A stretch of DNA of 64,000 nucleotides. Source: Theropithecus gelada. Lineage: Eukaryota > Chordata > Mammalia > Primates > Cercopithecidae. Of the stretch, positions 46,529 to 58,768 are shown one piece after another. The stretch covers positions 128,816,355 to 128,880,354 of the forward strand of contig NC_037669.1 in assembly GCF_003255815.1 (NCBI RefSeq). The letters are read 5' to 3'. Each line of letters opens with the position of its first letter. The first letter of the stretch is position 1. Under the pieces are notes generated by a model. That model searched no databases, was not told the origin of the DNA, and saw only the letters and a list, made by a program, of their open reading frames with translations. The position numbers were made by a program, and so were the translations under genes.

Positions 46529-49019
46529 TGATGCCTCCAGCTTTGCTCTTTTGGCGTAGGATTGTCTAGGCAATGTGGGGTCTTTTTTGGTTCCATATGA
46601 ACTTTAAAGCAGTTTTTTTTTTTTTTTTTCCAATTCTGTGAAGAAAGTCATTGGTAGCTTAATGGGGATTGCATTGACTCTATAAATTACCTTGAGCAGT
46701 ATGGCCATTTTCACAATATTGATTCTTCCTATCCATGAGCATGATATGTTCTTCCATTTGCTTGTTTCCTCTTTCATTTCACTGAGCAGTGGTTCATAGT
46801 TCTCCTTGAAGAAGTCCTTTACTTCCCTTGTAAGTTGGATTCCTAGGTATTTTATTCTCTTTGAAGCCATTGTGAATGGGAGTTCATTCATGATTTGACT
46901 CTCTGTTTGTCTGTTACTGGTGTATAAGAATGCTTGTGATTTTTGCACATTGATTTTGTATCCTGAGACAGCTGAAGTTGCTTATCAGCTCAAGGAGATT
47001 TTGGACTGAGACAATAGGGTTTTCTAAATATGCAATCATGTCATCTGCAAACAGAGACAATTTGACTTCTTCTTTTCCTAACTGAATACCCTTGATTTCT
47101 TTCTCTTGTCTGATTGCCCTAGCCAGAACTTCTAAGACTATGTTGAATAGGAGTGATGAGAGAGGACATCCCTGTCTTATGCCAGTTTTCAAAGGGAATG
47201 CTTCCAGTTTTTGCCCATTCAGTATGCTATTGGCTGTGGATTTGTCATAAATAGCTCTTATTATTTTGAGATATGTTCCATCAATACCGAATTTATTGAG
47301 AGTTTTTAACATGAAGGGCTGTTGAATTTTGTCAAAGGCCTTTTCTGCATCTATTGAGATAATCATGTGGTTTTTGTCTTTGGTTCTGTTTATATGCTGG
47401 ATTACGTTTATTGATTTGTGTATGTTGAACCAGCCTTGCATCCCAGGGATGAAGCCAACTTGATCATGGTGGACAGGCTTTTTGATGTGCTGCTGGATTC
47501 GGTTTGCCAGTATTTTGTTGAGGATTTTTGTAGCGATGTTCATCAGGTATATTGACTTCAAACTATACTACAAGACTAGAGTAACCAAAGCAGCATGGTA
47601 CTGGTACTGAAACAGAGATATAGACCAATGGAACAGTCCAGAGCCCTCAGAAATAATACCACACATCTACAGACATCTGATCTTTGACAAACCTAACAAA
47701 AAACAAGAAATGAGGAAAGGATTCCCTATTTAATAAACGGTGCTGGGAAAATTGGCTAGCCATAAGTAGAAAGCTGAAACTGGATCCTTTCCTTACTCCT
47801 TATATGAAAATTAATTCAAGATGGATTAGAGACTTAAATGTTAGACCTAAAACCATAAAAATCCTAGAAGAAAACCTAGGTAATACCATTCAGGACATAG
47901 GCATGGGCAAGGACTTCATGTCTAAGACACCAAAAGCAATGGCAACAAAAGCCAAAATTGACAAATGGGATCTCATTAAACTAAAGACTTCTGCACAGCA
48001 AAAGAAACTACCATCAGAGTGAACAGGAAACCTACAGAATGGGAGAAAATTTTTGCAATCTACTCATCTAACAAAGGGCTAATATTGAGAACTTATAAAT
48101 AACTCAATCAAATTTATAAGAAAAAAACAAATAATCCCATCAAAAAAGTGGGCAGAGCATATGAACAGACACTTCTCAAAAGAAGACATGTGTACAGCCA
48201 AGAGACACATGAAAAAATGCTCATCATCACTCACCATCAGAGAAATGCAAATTAAAATCACAATGAGATACCATCTCACACCAGTTAGAATGTCAATCAT
48301 TAAAAAATCAGGAAACAACAGGTGCTGGAGAGGATGTGGAGAAATAGGAACACTTTTACACTATTGGTGGGACTGTAAACTAGTTCAACCATTGTGGAAA
48401 ACAGTGTGGCGATTCCTCAAGGATCTAGAACTAGAAATACCATTTGAGCCAGCCATCCCATTACTGGGGATATACCCAAAGGATTATAAGTAAAGACACA
48501 TGCACACATATGTTTATTGCAGCACTATTCACAGTAGCAGACTTGGAATCAACCCAAATATCCATCAGTGACAGACTGGATTAAGAAAATGTGACACATA
48601 TACACCATAGAATACTATGCAGCCATAAAAAGGGATGAGTTTGTGTCCTTTGTAGGGACATGGATGCAGCTGGAAACCATCATTCTCAGCAAACTATCAC
48701 AAGAACAGAAAACCAAATATAGCATGTTCTCACTCATAGGTGGGAACTGAACAATGAGATCACTTGGACACAGGAAGGGGAACATCACACACCAGGTCCT
48801 ATTGTGGGGAGGGGGTAGTAGGGAGGGATAGCATTAGGAGATATACCTAATGTAAATGATGAGTCAATGGGTGCAGCACACCAACATGGCACATGTATAT
48901 GCATGTAACAAACCTGCAGATTGTGCACATGTACCCTAGAACTTAAAGTATAATAAAAAATAAAATAAAATAAAACTAAAATTAAAAAAATAAAAAAGTA
49001 AATTCAACCTAAGAAAAAA
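46529..49019 (+). mobile_element. L1 with 5' inversion inside copy B
   Basis: Positions 46529 to about 47553 are antisense ORF2 (RT region; minus-strand protein with PGMQGWFNIHKSINVIQH, PLSSLLFNIVLEVLARAI and KLSLFADDMIAYLENP, so FADD is intact). About 47554 to 48960 is sense (ACTTCAAACTATACTACAAG onward, KIDKWDLIKLK, NNRCWRGCGEIG, then 3' UTR and an A-rich tail to 49019). The halves meet at almost adjacent L1 positions. A perfect 15-bp target duplication flanks it. Retrotransposition-dead because ORF2 is split and ORF1 absent. Confidence 0.93.
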
Positions 49020-49034
49020 AAGAAGGAAGAAGCA
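49020..49034. repeat. Target-site duplication, right copy
   Basis: AAGAAGGAAGAAGCA, identical to 46514-46528, directly after the L1 tail. Confidence 0.88.
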
Positions 49035-49362
49035 GAGTAGACCTTTGTCTACCATGTTTTTTAATGTTGACTAAAAAGACAAGGAATCACTTTAGGCACA
49101 TTTCTAGCTTCATATATATATATATAGGTATATTATGATCACAAAACATTAAAGTATGACCTTCCTCAGGAATAGATTATTTAATTTTCACTGGTGATAG
49201 CAGAAACTGGTTGCAAGAGATAATAGAATTTGCTAAGAACAAAGAACTAGCCATTTTTTAACCTCATGATTCCCCTATATTTTCTTTTTTACTGATAGTC
49301 AAGTTATACATCACATGCCATTGGATGAGAAGACAGTATCAGGTTTCTTAGAATGAAACAAG
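49035..49362. repeat. Segmental repeat copy B, right piece
   Basis: From GAGTAGACCTTTGTCTACCA to TTCTTAGAATGAAACAAG, matching 44508-44835. A (TA)n expansion near 49116-49127 replaces a non-repetitive patch of copy A. Confidence 0.88.
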
Positions 49363-49854
49363 TTTTTTAGAAACAACATTTCTAAAATTATTACTTTAAA
49401 ATATACTTATTATGTGTCTATAAAATGTCACCTGATGAACACTTTGTTTTCATGTTGTTTCATTATTTCATTACATCTAGTTACCATATTAAGCAAACTA
49501 ATCAAAAGGTACAATCATGTCTTTTGACAGTGTGAACACTCAGGTAATAAATATTTTTAAACTGATATTAGCTAGTTAGACCTTTTGTACAGGTGAATGC
49601 TTCTTCCTCTTGCTTAACTCATCAATGTATTTAACAGATGTTTTCAGATATGATTATCACACAATAAACTGTATGTACTTGAAGTGTGCAATTTGATAAG
49701 TTTTAACATATGTATTCATCAATGAAATAAAAAAATCACAATAGTAAACTTATCTATTACTTCCGAAATTTTCCTCATGCCCCTTTAACATCCTTCTTCC
49801 CTGGCTCTCCCAGTCCCAGTGTTGAACTTCTGATTTGTTTCTCCTCACTAAACT
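49363..49854. other. No recognised feature
   Basis: AT-rich unique DNA before an antisense L1. Confidence 0.4.
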
Positions 49855-52173
49855 TTGAAGGTACATGTGCAGGTTTGTTAAAATGTCAAACTCGTGTCAT
49901 AGGGGTTTTGTGTACAGGCCATTTCATCAACTAGGTACTAAGCATGGCACTTGATAGTTACTATTCCTGATGCTCTTCCATCTTCCACCTTCCTCCCTCA
50001 AGTAGATCCCAGTGTCTATAGTTACCCTTTTTATGCCCATTAGTTCACATTATTTAGCTCCCACGTATCAGTGCAAACATGGGGTGTTTTGTTGTCTGTT
50101 TCTGTGTTAGTTTGCTAAGAATAATGGCCTCCAGCTCCATCCATGTTCCTACAAAGGACACCATCTTGCTCTTTTTTTATGTCTGCAAAATACTCCATAG
50201 TGTATGTGTACCAGATTTTCTTTATCCAGTCTATCATTGATGGGGATTTGGGTTGAGTCCATGTATTGGTTATTGTAAATAGTACCAAAATGAACATATG
50301 CTTGCAGATGTTTTTGTGCAGAAAGATTAATATTCCTTTGGATATATACCCAGTATTGAGGTTGCTGGGTTAAAATGGTAGTTGTGTTTCTGGTTCTTTG
50401 AAAAGTCACCACACTGCTTTCCACAATGGTTGAACTAATTTACACCCCCATCATCAGTGCATAAACATTACCCTTTCTCCTCAACCTCCTCAACAACTGT
50501 TATTTTTTGATGTTTTAATAATAATCATTCTAACTTGTGTGAGATAGTACCTCATTGTGCTTTTGATTTGTAATTCTCTAATGATCAGTAATATTTAGCT
50601 TTTTGTTTTTTTATGCTTGTTGACTGCATGTATGTTTTCTTTTGAAAAGTGTCTGTTCATGTCCTTTGCCCAGTTTTTAAAGGGATGAATCACACGTGTT
50701 GATTTCCAGTTATTGAACCAACCTTGCATCCCAGGGATAAAGCCTACTTGATCATGATGGATTAGTTTTTTGATGTGCTGTTGGATTCATATTGTTCATA
50801 GTTTGCTGAAGATTTTTGCATCTTTGTTCATTAAGGATATTGACCTTAATTTTTTATTTTCATCTCTGCCAATTTTTTGTATCAGAATGATGCTTGCTTC
50901 ATAGAATGAGTTACGGAGGTGTTCCTTCTCCTCAACTGAAAAAAAAAAAAATCAGTAGGAATGGTACCAGCTCTTCTTTGTATATATGGTAGAATTCAGC
51001 TGTGAATCCATCTGATCCTGGGCTTCTTCTGGTTGATAGACTATTCATTACTGATTCAATTTCAGAGCTCATTCAATAACGATCTCTGAATAATAATTGG
51101 CCTGTTCAGGGATTCCATTTCTTCCTGATTCAATCTTGGGAAGGTGTATGTGTCCAGGAATGTATCCATTTCTTCTAGATTTTCTAGTTTGTGTGGCTAG
51201 AGACGTTCATAGTAGTTGTTGATGATTATTTGTATTCTAGCGAGGTCAATGGTAACATCCCCTTAGTCATTTCTAATTGTGTTTGGATTTTCTCTTCCTT
51301 CTTCTTTATTAGTCTAGTCTTATTTATTAATTAAGAATAATATTGATTTTTCAAATAATCTACTGTTGGATTTGTTATTCTGTTGAATAGTATTTTATGT
51401 CTCCATTTCCTGCAGTTTGGCTAGATTTTGGTGATTTCCTGTAGTCTGCTAGCTTTTGGGTTGGTTTGCTCCTGCTTCTTTTGTTTTCCTAATTGTAATG
51501 CTATGTAGTTAGTTTGAGATATTCCTAACTTTTTTATGTGGAGTATTGATGTTATAAATTGCCCTCTTAAAACTCCCTTAACTATGTCTCAGAGATTCTG
51601 GTATGTTGTATCTTTCTTCTCATTAATTTCAAAGAACTTCTTGATTTTTCCCTTAATTTCATTATTTGCCCAAAAGTTGTTTAGGCACAAGTTGTTTAAT
51701 TTCCTTGTTAAAGTATGGTTTTGAGCAATTATCTTTTTATTAAATTCTGTTTGTATTAAACTGTGGTACAAGAGTGTAGATGGTAGTATTATTTTTTAAT
51801 TTGCTGAGAATTGTTCTATGTCTGATTCTGCGGTCAGCTTTAGAGTATCTGCTATGTGGTAATGAGATAATTGTATATTCTGTTGTTTAAAGATGGAGCT
51901 TTCTGCAGATGCCTATTAGGTCTCTTTGGTCAAGCATTGAGTTCAAGGCCTGAATATCTTTGTTAATTGTCTGCCTTGATGTTGGTCTAATACAGTAAGT
52001 GTGGTGTGGAAGTCTCCCACTATTATTTTATGGGAGTCCAAGTATCTTCCTAAGCCTCTAAGAAGTTAATTTATGAATCTGGGTGTTCTTGTATTAGGTG
52101 CATATATATTTAGGATAGTTAGTTTTTTTAAAAGTGAATTGACCCCTTTACCACACCTAATGCCATTTTCAAG

Positions 52174-52175
<2 letters not shown>

Positions 52176-52208
<33 letters not shown>
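52176..52208. repeat. T33 homopolymer inside L1 ORF2
   Basis: An uninterrupted run of 33 T at a place where younger L1 copies have only a short T run (GTCTTTTTTGATC). No SINE is attached, so it is an expansion and not a retroposon tail. Confidence 0.85.
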
Positions 52209-52209
<1 letters not shown>

Positions 52210-53747
52210 GTATTCATGGTTTGAAAGCCAGTTTTGTCTAAGTTAGGGTTGCAACCATTGCTTTTTTCTGTTTTCCACTTGCTAGGTTCATTTTCCTCCA
52301 TTCCTTTATTTTGAGATTATAGGTGTCATTGAATGCAAGATAGCCCTCTTGAAGACAGAATACATTGTGTCTTGTTTCTTTATCCAATGTGACACTCTCT
52401 GACTTTTAATTGGGACATTGAGTGTGTTTACATTCAAGGTTAGTATAAATATGTGTGGATTTTATCCTGTCATTGTGTTAGGTAATTGTTGTGCAGACTT
52501 GTTTCTGTGGTTGCTTTATAGTGTCACAGGTCTATGTACTTAAGAATGTTTTTGTATTGGCTGGTCATTGACATTGCTTTCCATATTTAGTGTTCCTTTA
52601 TGGACCTCTTAAAAGGCAAGTCTGGTGGTAAATAATTCTCTCAGAATTTGCTTCTCTGAGATGGATCTTATTTCTCTTTCACCTCTGAAGTTTAGTTTCA
52701 CTAAATATGAAATTCTTGGTTTGAGAAATTTTGCTCTAAGAATGTTGAATATTGATACCCAATCTCTTCTAGCCTAGAGGGTTTCTGCTGAAAAGTCTGC
52801 TGTTAGCCTGATGGGGTTCTCTTGGCATGTTATCTGGCCTTTCTCTCTAGCTGCTTTTAACATACTTGTCTTTCATTTGGACCCTGGAAAATCTGATAAA
52901 TTATGTTTCCTGGGTATGATGGTCTATTGTATTATCTTGCAGGGAATTCTTTGCATTTCTTAAATTCAGTGGATGGCCACTTCTCTAGCAAGTTTTCGGA
53001 CATTTTCATGAATAATGTTTTGAAATATGTTTTCCAAGTGGCTTGCTTTCTCCCTATTTCTTTCAGAGATACCAATGATTCAACAATTTGGCCTTTTTTA
53101 CATAATTAACTGTTTCTTGATGGTTTTGTTCCTTCCTTTTAATTATCTTTATTTTTGTCTGACTGTCTATTTCAGAGGGACAACCTTCATGCTCTTAGAT
53201 TCTTTTCTCAACTCAGCCTATTTTACTGTTAATACTTGCAATTGCTTTATCAAATTCTTGTAGTATGATTTTCAGTTATATTAATTCAGTTAGGTTCTTT
53301 TTTATGCTGGCTATTTCATTTGTCACCTCTTGTATCATTTTATTGTGAATCTTAGCTTCCTATAATTGGGTTTTGACATTGTCCTCAATCTCAATGATCT
53401 TCATTTTTATCCATATTCTGAATTCTGTTTCTGTCATTTCAGCTATTTCAGCTGAGTTAAGAGGCCTTATTAGAGAATTAGTGTAGTCATTTGGAGGACA
53501 GAAGACTCTGACCATTTGAGTCACTGGAATTATTGCACTGGTTCTTTCTCATCTCTGTGTGTAAATGTTTCTTTACCTATGATGTAGACAGAGTACAGTC
53601 AGTAGAATTTTTTTCTGGATGTTCCCAGAGGTCCAAGTTTTCATGCAGCATCTTTGTTTGCAGCTGACTCCTTTTCTTTTGTTTCACAGCAGGGTATGTT
53701 AGCAAAGTACTTTTGGTGTTGAATTTTGTGGGTAGAATACGGTATGT

Positions 53748-53885
53748 TAGTAGGTGGGCTCTCATTCCAGTAGGTGGGCTGTCATTCTAGTAAATGTTTA
53801 ATTGTAATTGCCAGTTAGTAGGGCTCAGTAGGTGGGCTCTCATTCTAGTAAGTATCTAAGTGTAATTGTCAGTAGGTAGGCTCTT
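53748..53885. repeat. Degenerate tandem repeat, units near 60 bp
   Basis: TAGGTGGGCT occurs at about 53751, 53771 and 53830 with shared CTCATTCTAGTAA and GTGTAATTG text between. Two units of about 59 bp plus a short partial one. Confidence 0.7.
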
Positions 53886-54129
53886 GTTTAGCCACATACT
53901 TTTCTTTTTTTCTATATTTCCTCACAGTTTTAGCTTTCAGTGTTTCAGTGTTCTGAAAATGTTTGTTCCTCTCCCACTTGAGAGCTGCAGATCAAAGCTT
54001 GGCACTGCACACCACAGCTCTAGGGTCCTGTCCAATGAGGAGAAGTGGGATTGGGAACCTGTAAAACAGTCCGACTGTCTTTCCATAGGGTAGCTGTGCT
54101 GTGCTGGCAATCTGCTTCAGGCACTGGTC

Positions 54130-54480
54130 ACCTTGGACTCCCCAGAGCCTGAAGGCAGCAGCTGTGAAGGCTACAAAACAGCAAAATGCTGGCCTGCTCC
54201 TCTCTCTGGATACTCCGTATCAGGGAGATGCAGTCCTTGCTGGCCAGAGAACTGCAGCAGGTGTGGCTGGAGCTCCTGGTCAGAAGGTCTTGCCAAGGGA
54301 GAAGAAATGGAATCAGTAGAGACCCATGCCACTTTTGGCCACTTCTCCACAGGGAAGTCATGCTGCACTGAGGGTCCACTCCAGTTCTCAGTCCTCTCAG
54401 ATTCTATAGAGCCTGAAGGCAGCATCAAGGAAGGCTGGAAAACAGCAAACATGGTAGCCTGCCCCTCCATCTGGAATCCC
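54130..54480. repeat. Repeated units in the old L1 5' UTR
   Basis: GAGCCTGAAGGCAGC opens two related stretches of about 70 bp, at about 54137 and about 54410, each continuing through GGAAGGCT/GTGAAGGCT, AAACAGCAAA and a GCCTGC..CTCTGGA or ATCTGGA end. Spacing is about 273 bp. Confidence 0.65.
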
Positions 54481-55095
54481 AGTGTCACAGATTTGGAGCA
54501 CTGGTGCTGGCCAAAATATACAGGCCATGGGAGGCTGGAATCCCAGTTAAATGGGTCTTATCCTGTGAGGTGCCATGGAAGCGAGACTGCAAACCATCGC
54601 TGCCCAGACCCCTGGACTCAGTTCCTTTCCTGGAGGTGGGTAAGGGAGGCTGATTTCCCCCTTTGATAGGGCTGCAGTCATTATTGCCAAGATGCCCAAG
54701 GATCAAAGGCTTCTGAGACTCAGAGTGTATCTGGGTGATGGCTCTCCTAGGACTACAAGTAACTCTGTATGTCAGACTGAAGGCTCTGGTGGAGTGGATT
54801 CAAAGGGAATCTTCTGACTTTAGGATTGCAAAGATCCATGGAAGAAGGGTGGGTCCTGGGGTCTCCCACTCACTGTTTCCCTGGAAGGGGAAGCCTTTGC
54901 TGGCTCCCTGTTGCTCCCAGGTAGGTAGTCATCCTGTCTTGCTCCTCTCTACATTCCATGAGTCATGTTGTTTTCTTGATAAATCCCAGTTTGTGCATCT
55001 GAATATTTCACTTGAAGGTTTGGTATTCATTTCTCCCTTTTATTTCTTTCCATGAGAGTGTTGCACACTAACTACTTCTAGTTAGCAATCTTCTA

Positions 55096-57035
55096 GAATG
55101 TTCACATTTTCTGTAGGTTTATATAAAAGGGACATATGCTATGTATACTTTTTATCTAACTCTTTTCATTTATAATGATTTTTAAGATCTATGTATTTTG
55201 TTTTGTGTATCAATAGTTTCTCTGTATTGGTATATACTATTTCATTGTCTCTGGATATATTACAAATCGTGAATCCATTTATGTGTTAATTGATATTTCT
55301 GTAAATTCAAGATTTGAGCTACTACAGATAAAGCTGCTGTGAACATTCATGCACAAATTGATCATTGTAAGGTATAAAATTTCTTCTATTTGGGGCAAAT
55401 TCCTAGAAGTGAAATGAATGGATCTTATAATATATTTGTGTTTATCCTTGCCAAAATATTTTCAAAGTGGTTGTATAAGTAAAAATTTTCAACACCTGAA
55501 ATTTATAAGTATTCCAGTTCTTCCACATCTTTGTCAATACTTGGTATGTTTTAACATTCTAATTTTAGACATTTTCATATGGGCATAGAGAGATCTCATT
55601 GTAGCCTTAACTTTTATTTTCCAACTGATTATGTTGACATTTAATTATGAAATTATTTGTTGTCTGTATATTTTCTATGGTAAAATTATTGCTAAAATAT
55701 TTTTGCTCATTTTTGTAGTATTACTTTGTTCCTCTAACTCCAATTTGTTTTCAGTTTTGAGAGTTCCTTATATATTCTAAATACAACCAGTATGTGCTTT
55801 GCAAATACTTTCTCACAGCTTATTATTTTTCTTTTAATTTTGTTAAAAGTACCTTTTGATGAGATAGAGATTTTAATTTTGATGACGTTCAATTTTATTC
55901 ATTTTTTCACGGATAATTATTTTGAATTATATCTAAGATATCTTTGTAAATCAAAGCCACAATTTTTCCCAACTTTTCTAGAAGTTTTATAATTGTAGTT
56001 TTTTGCAATTAGTACTATGAGCCTTTTTGAGTTAATTTTCATATATGGTGTAAATTACAGATGGACATTAACTTATTTACATATCAATATCTAATTGTTG
56101 TAGCATCAGTTGTTGAAATTATTATCTTTTCTCCACTGAATTGCTTTGAAAAATTTCCAAAATCTATTGTTCAGGTATGTTTGGGTCTATTTCTCAACTA
56201 TTTAATCAGTTATATTGATCTATTTTTCTATATTTATTTATTATTTCTATATAGTAATCTAATTCCAAATGATTTTGATTATAAGTCTCAAATCTTTTTG
56301 TATTAATCTTCCAGATGTGTTCTTTTCAAAGCTGTTTCAGTTATTTTAAGTTTCAGATTTCTTTACCAACTTTAGAGTCAGATTTTCAATTTCTAAAAAA
56401 AAAGTCTACTGGAATTTTGAATACAATTTATTGAATGTAAAAATCAAGTTGGAAAGAGTTAAATCTTAAAAATATTGAGTTTCCTATCGAGGAACATCAT
56501 ATATGTCTCCATTAATTAAAATTTTTATTTTTTTCTGGGCAATGCTTTTTATATTTGGGTGTGTGTCTTTCTCATATTTGTCAAATTTATCTGTAAATAT
56601 TTTATACTTTTGATGCTATGATAGATTTCATTTCAAGTTTTTGGTGTTTATTACTAACATAAAAAAGAATTTTGTAAAAAAAAAAAAGTTGATTGTGTAT
56701 TCTACAATCTTACTAACTTCACTTCTTGGTTCTAGTACTATCTTATAGATTCCATAGAATTTTCTGCATAAGCTATTATGTCATCTGTTTATAAAGAATT
56801 TTTATCTCTAAAGTAAGACATTTTATTTCTTCTTGTTGCCTAATTGTACTGGCTGGAACCACTAATACAACGATGAACAGAAGTGGTGGAAGTAGATAGT
56901 CTTGTCTTTTTCCTGGTCTTGGTGTAAGGCTAAACCCTTGGGAGAAGGGGCTCTCCATGTCACTGGTGATATCTTCTTTCCAATATGTGATTGTGATAAT
57001 TAATGCTGAGTGTATTGAAGAATACAAAATAGTCA
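55096..57035 (-). mobile_element. Very old L1 fragment, antisense
   Basis: Text such as GCTGCTGTGAACATTCATGC, CTAGAAGTGAAATGAATGGA, TTGTTGAAATTATTATCTTT and TGCCTAATTGTACTGGCTGG follows old L1 ORF2 in reverse order. Diverged, with no useful frame. Confidence 0.65.
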
Positions 57036-57359
57036 TCCTAGGTGTGTCTGTCAGGGTGTCGCCTAAGGAGATTAACATTTGAGTCAGTGGGCTGGGAGAG
57101 GCAAACCCACCCTTAATCTGGGTGGGCACAATCTAATCAGCTGACAACAGGGCTAGAATATAAGCAGGCAGAAAATCGTGAAATGAGAGACTGGCCTAGC
57201 ATCCCAGCCTATACCCTTTTCCTCTGCTGGACGCTTCCTGCCATCAAACATCAGATTCCAAGTTCTTCAGTTTTGGAACTTGGACTGGCTCTCCTTGCTC
57301 TTCAGCCTGCAGATGGCCTATTGTGGGACCTTGTGATTGTGTGAGTTAATATAATAAAA

Positions 57360-57399
<40 letters not shown>

Positions 57400-57625
57400 A
57401 TATATACGTGTGTGTGTGTGTGTATAGTTGTAGCATCAGTTGTTGAAATGATTATCTTTTCTCCACTGAATTCCTTTGATATATATACATATGTGTATGT
57501 ATATATTATATATGTATATGAGTATACATATATATACACACACACACTCTCACACACACACACATACACATATGTATATATTCCATTAGTTCTGTTCCTC
57601 TAGAGAACCCTGACTAATACAGTGA
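57036..57625 (+). repeat. Old dispersed repeat containing a complex microsatellite
   Basis: Non-microsatellite parts read TCGCCTAAGGAGATTAACAT, GAGTCAGTGGGCTGGGAGAG, CAATCTAATCAGCTGACAAC and CTCTAGAGAACCCTGACTAA. The same family as the fragment at 3215-3350 (opposite strand). I cannot name it. The AT-rich part near its end has expanded into TG/TA/CA repeats. Confidence 0.6.
57363..57571. repeat. TG repeat, 53-bp insert, CA repeat
   Basis: (TG)n occupies 57363-57424. A non-repetitive 53-bp block fills 57427-57479, then TA-rich text, then (CA)n from 57536 to 57571. TG and CA arms on one strand are mutually complementary, so the block lies in the loop of a potential large hairpin. The block matches 56097-56149 at 51 of 53 bases. 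Confidence 0.85.
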
Positions 57626-58768
57626 TCTTCTGAGGTATGTTACTTTTGCCTTCTTGTACTCTGAACTATGGCTATTGGGCTCTGTCTGAGTTCCCTCTCA
57701 GTAAACCACAGGCTGAAAATTACTTCAAAGCAGTAAGAAAGGTTAATTGTAAGGTTGTAAGAATGATCTTGTTTTTCTTTTCTTTTTCTCTCATAAATCA
57801 CTGCCCTTCGTTTTCTGAGTCCAGTGTTTTGACAACTTCTGTTTCACACATTTTATCTGTTCTCATTTTTGGTTGTTTTAGTTGAGAGGGAAAATATAAA
57901 TCCTGTTACTTTATTTAGGGTAGAAGAAGAAATTCCCTAAATGATTTTTTTTAAGCAAACCAAAGATAAAATTAATTTTTTAAAAAAGAATCAGAATTAT
58001 TATGCATTCCCAGTTAGTGAAATCAGTATTTATAAAATCTGTTAATTCACATGTATGATATTATAGATTAATTTCTGTTTGCATCTCGTTTCATGAACCA
58101 TAATCTCTTAAGGCTATTTCTTTTTTACAATTATCTGCAGTACAGCAGTAGCTCTAGAGTTATGGTTAAGTGTGAAATTTTGTACATTTATTACTGATAA
58201 TACATAAACAAATCATACACTTATATTAAAGAATGTGGTTATTTATCATATTCTCTAATTATCCAGAATCTAAATATATGAATGTGTCCTATTTTACTTT
58301 GATGACTTTTATATATCAGATAAAATAGGGACATTAGAAAAGCTGTTCTCTTGTTTTACTTCAGGTTATCACATGTTTTTAGGAATATTTTTGTGATCTA
58401 TAGGGGAGACTTATAATTGTTATGAAGACACACTAACTAATGTAAAAATAACCAATATTCTACAGTAAAATTGGCTAATGCTTCTTATCTAAGTTAGTCT
58501 TTCAGATGGTCTGTAAAACACAGCAATGACTCCTTAGGTATTTAAAAAATAATACTTGTTCAAACCTCCTTCCATGATCACCTTAAAGTTATAAAAGTCT
58601 CTTTTTTAGCAAGCTAAATTTACCAGAGGTGTATATTTCTACTGTGTTTTCACATTGGTAAATATTTTTTAAAAATCGGAATGAAAATTATATCGCTTCA
58701 ACAGTACTAGATTTCTGGGATATGTAGGAAAGTGCTTTGAAAGTTGTTAGGCAACACTAATATACTAT
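57626..58768. other. No recognised feature
   Basis: AT-rich unique-looking DNA; no gene. The right edge is uncertain because the LTR start is not fixed. Confidence 0.4.

Larger units (their letters stand above)
49855..55095 (-). mobile_element. Long older L1 with 5' UTR, internally deleted
   Basis: Antisense L1 from its 3' end (GGTACATGTGCAGGTTTGTT) to a 5' end near TAGTTAGCAATCTTCTAG. Near 50690 the text jumps from the region encoding the ORF2 C-terminal part to the RT region (TTGAACCAACCTTGCATCCC), so over 1 kb of ORF2 is missing. RT, endonuclease and ORF1-equivalent antisense text follow (TGTTAGCCTGATGGGGTTCT at 52801). A T33 run lies at 52176-52208. From about 53900 to 55095 a G+C-richer 5' UTR-like region contains diverged repeats. 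Older than the L1s at 28787 and 46529. Confidence 0.8.

Noticed and set aside
54101..54706. Overlapping frames of 60-177 codons on both strands
   Set aside because: The region is L1 5' UTR; higher G+C lowers stop frequency. Frames overlap on both strands without a conserved domain.
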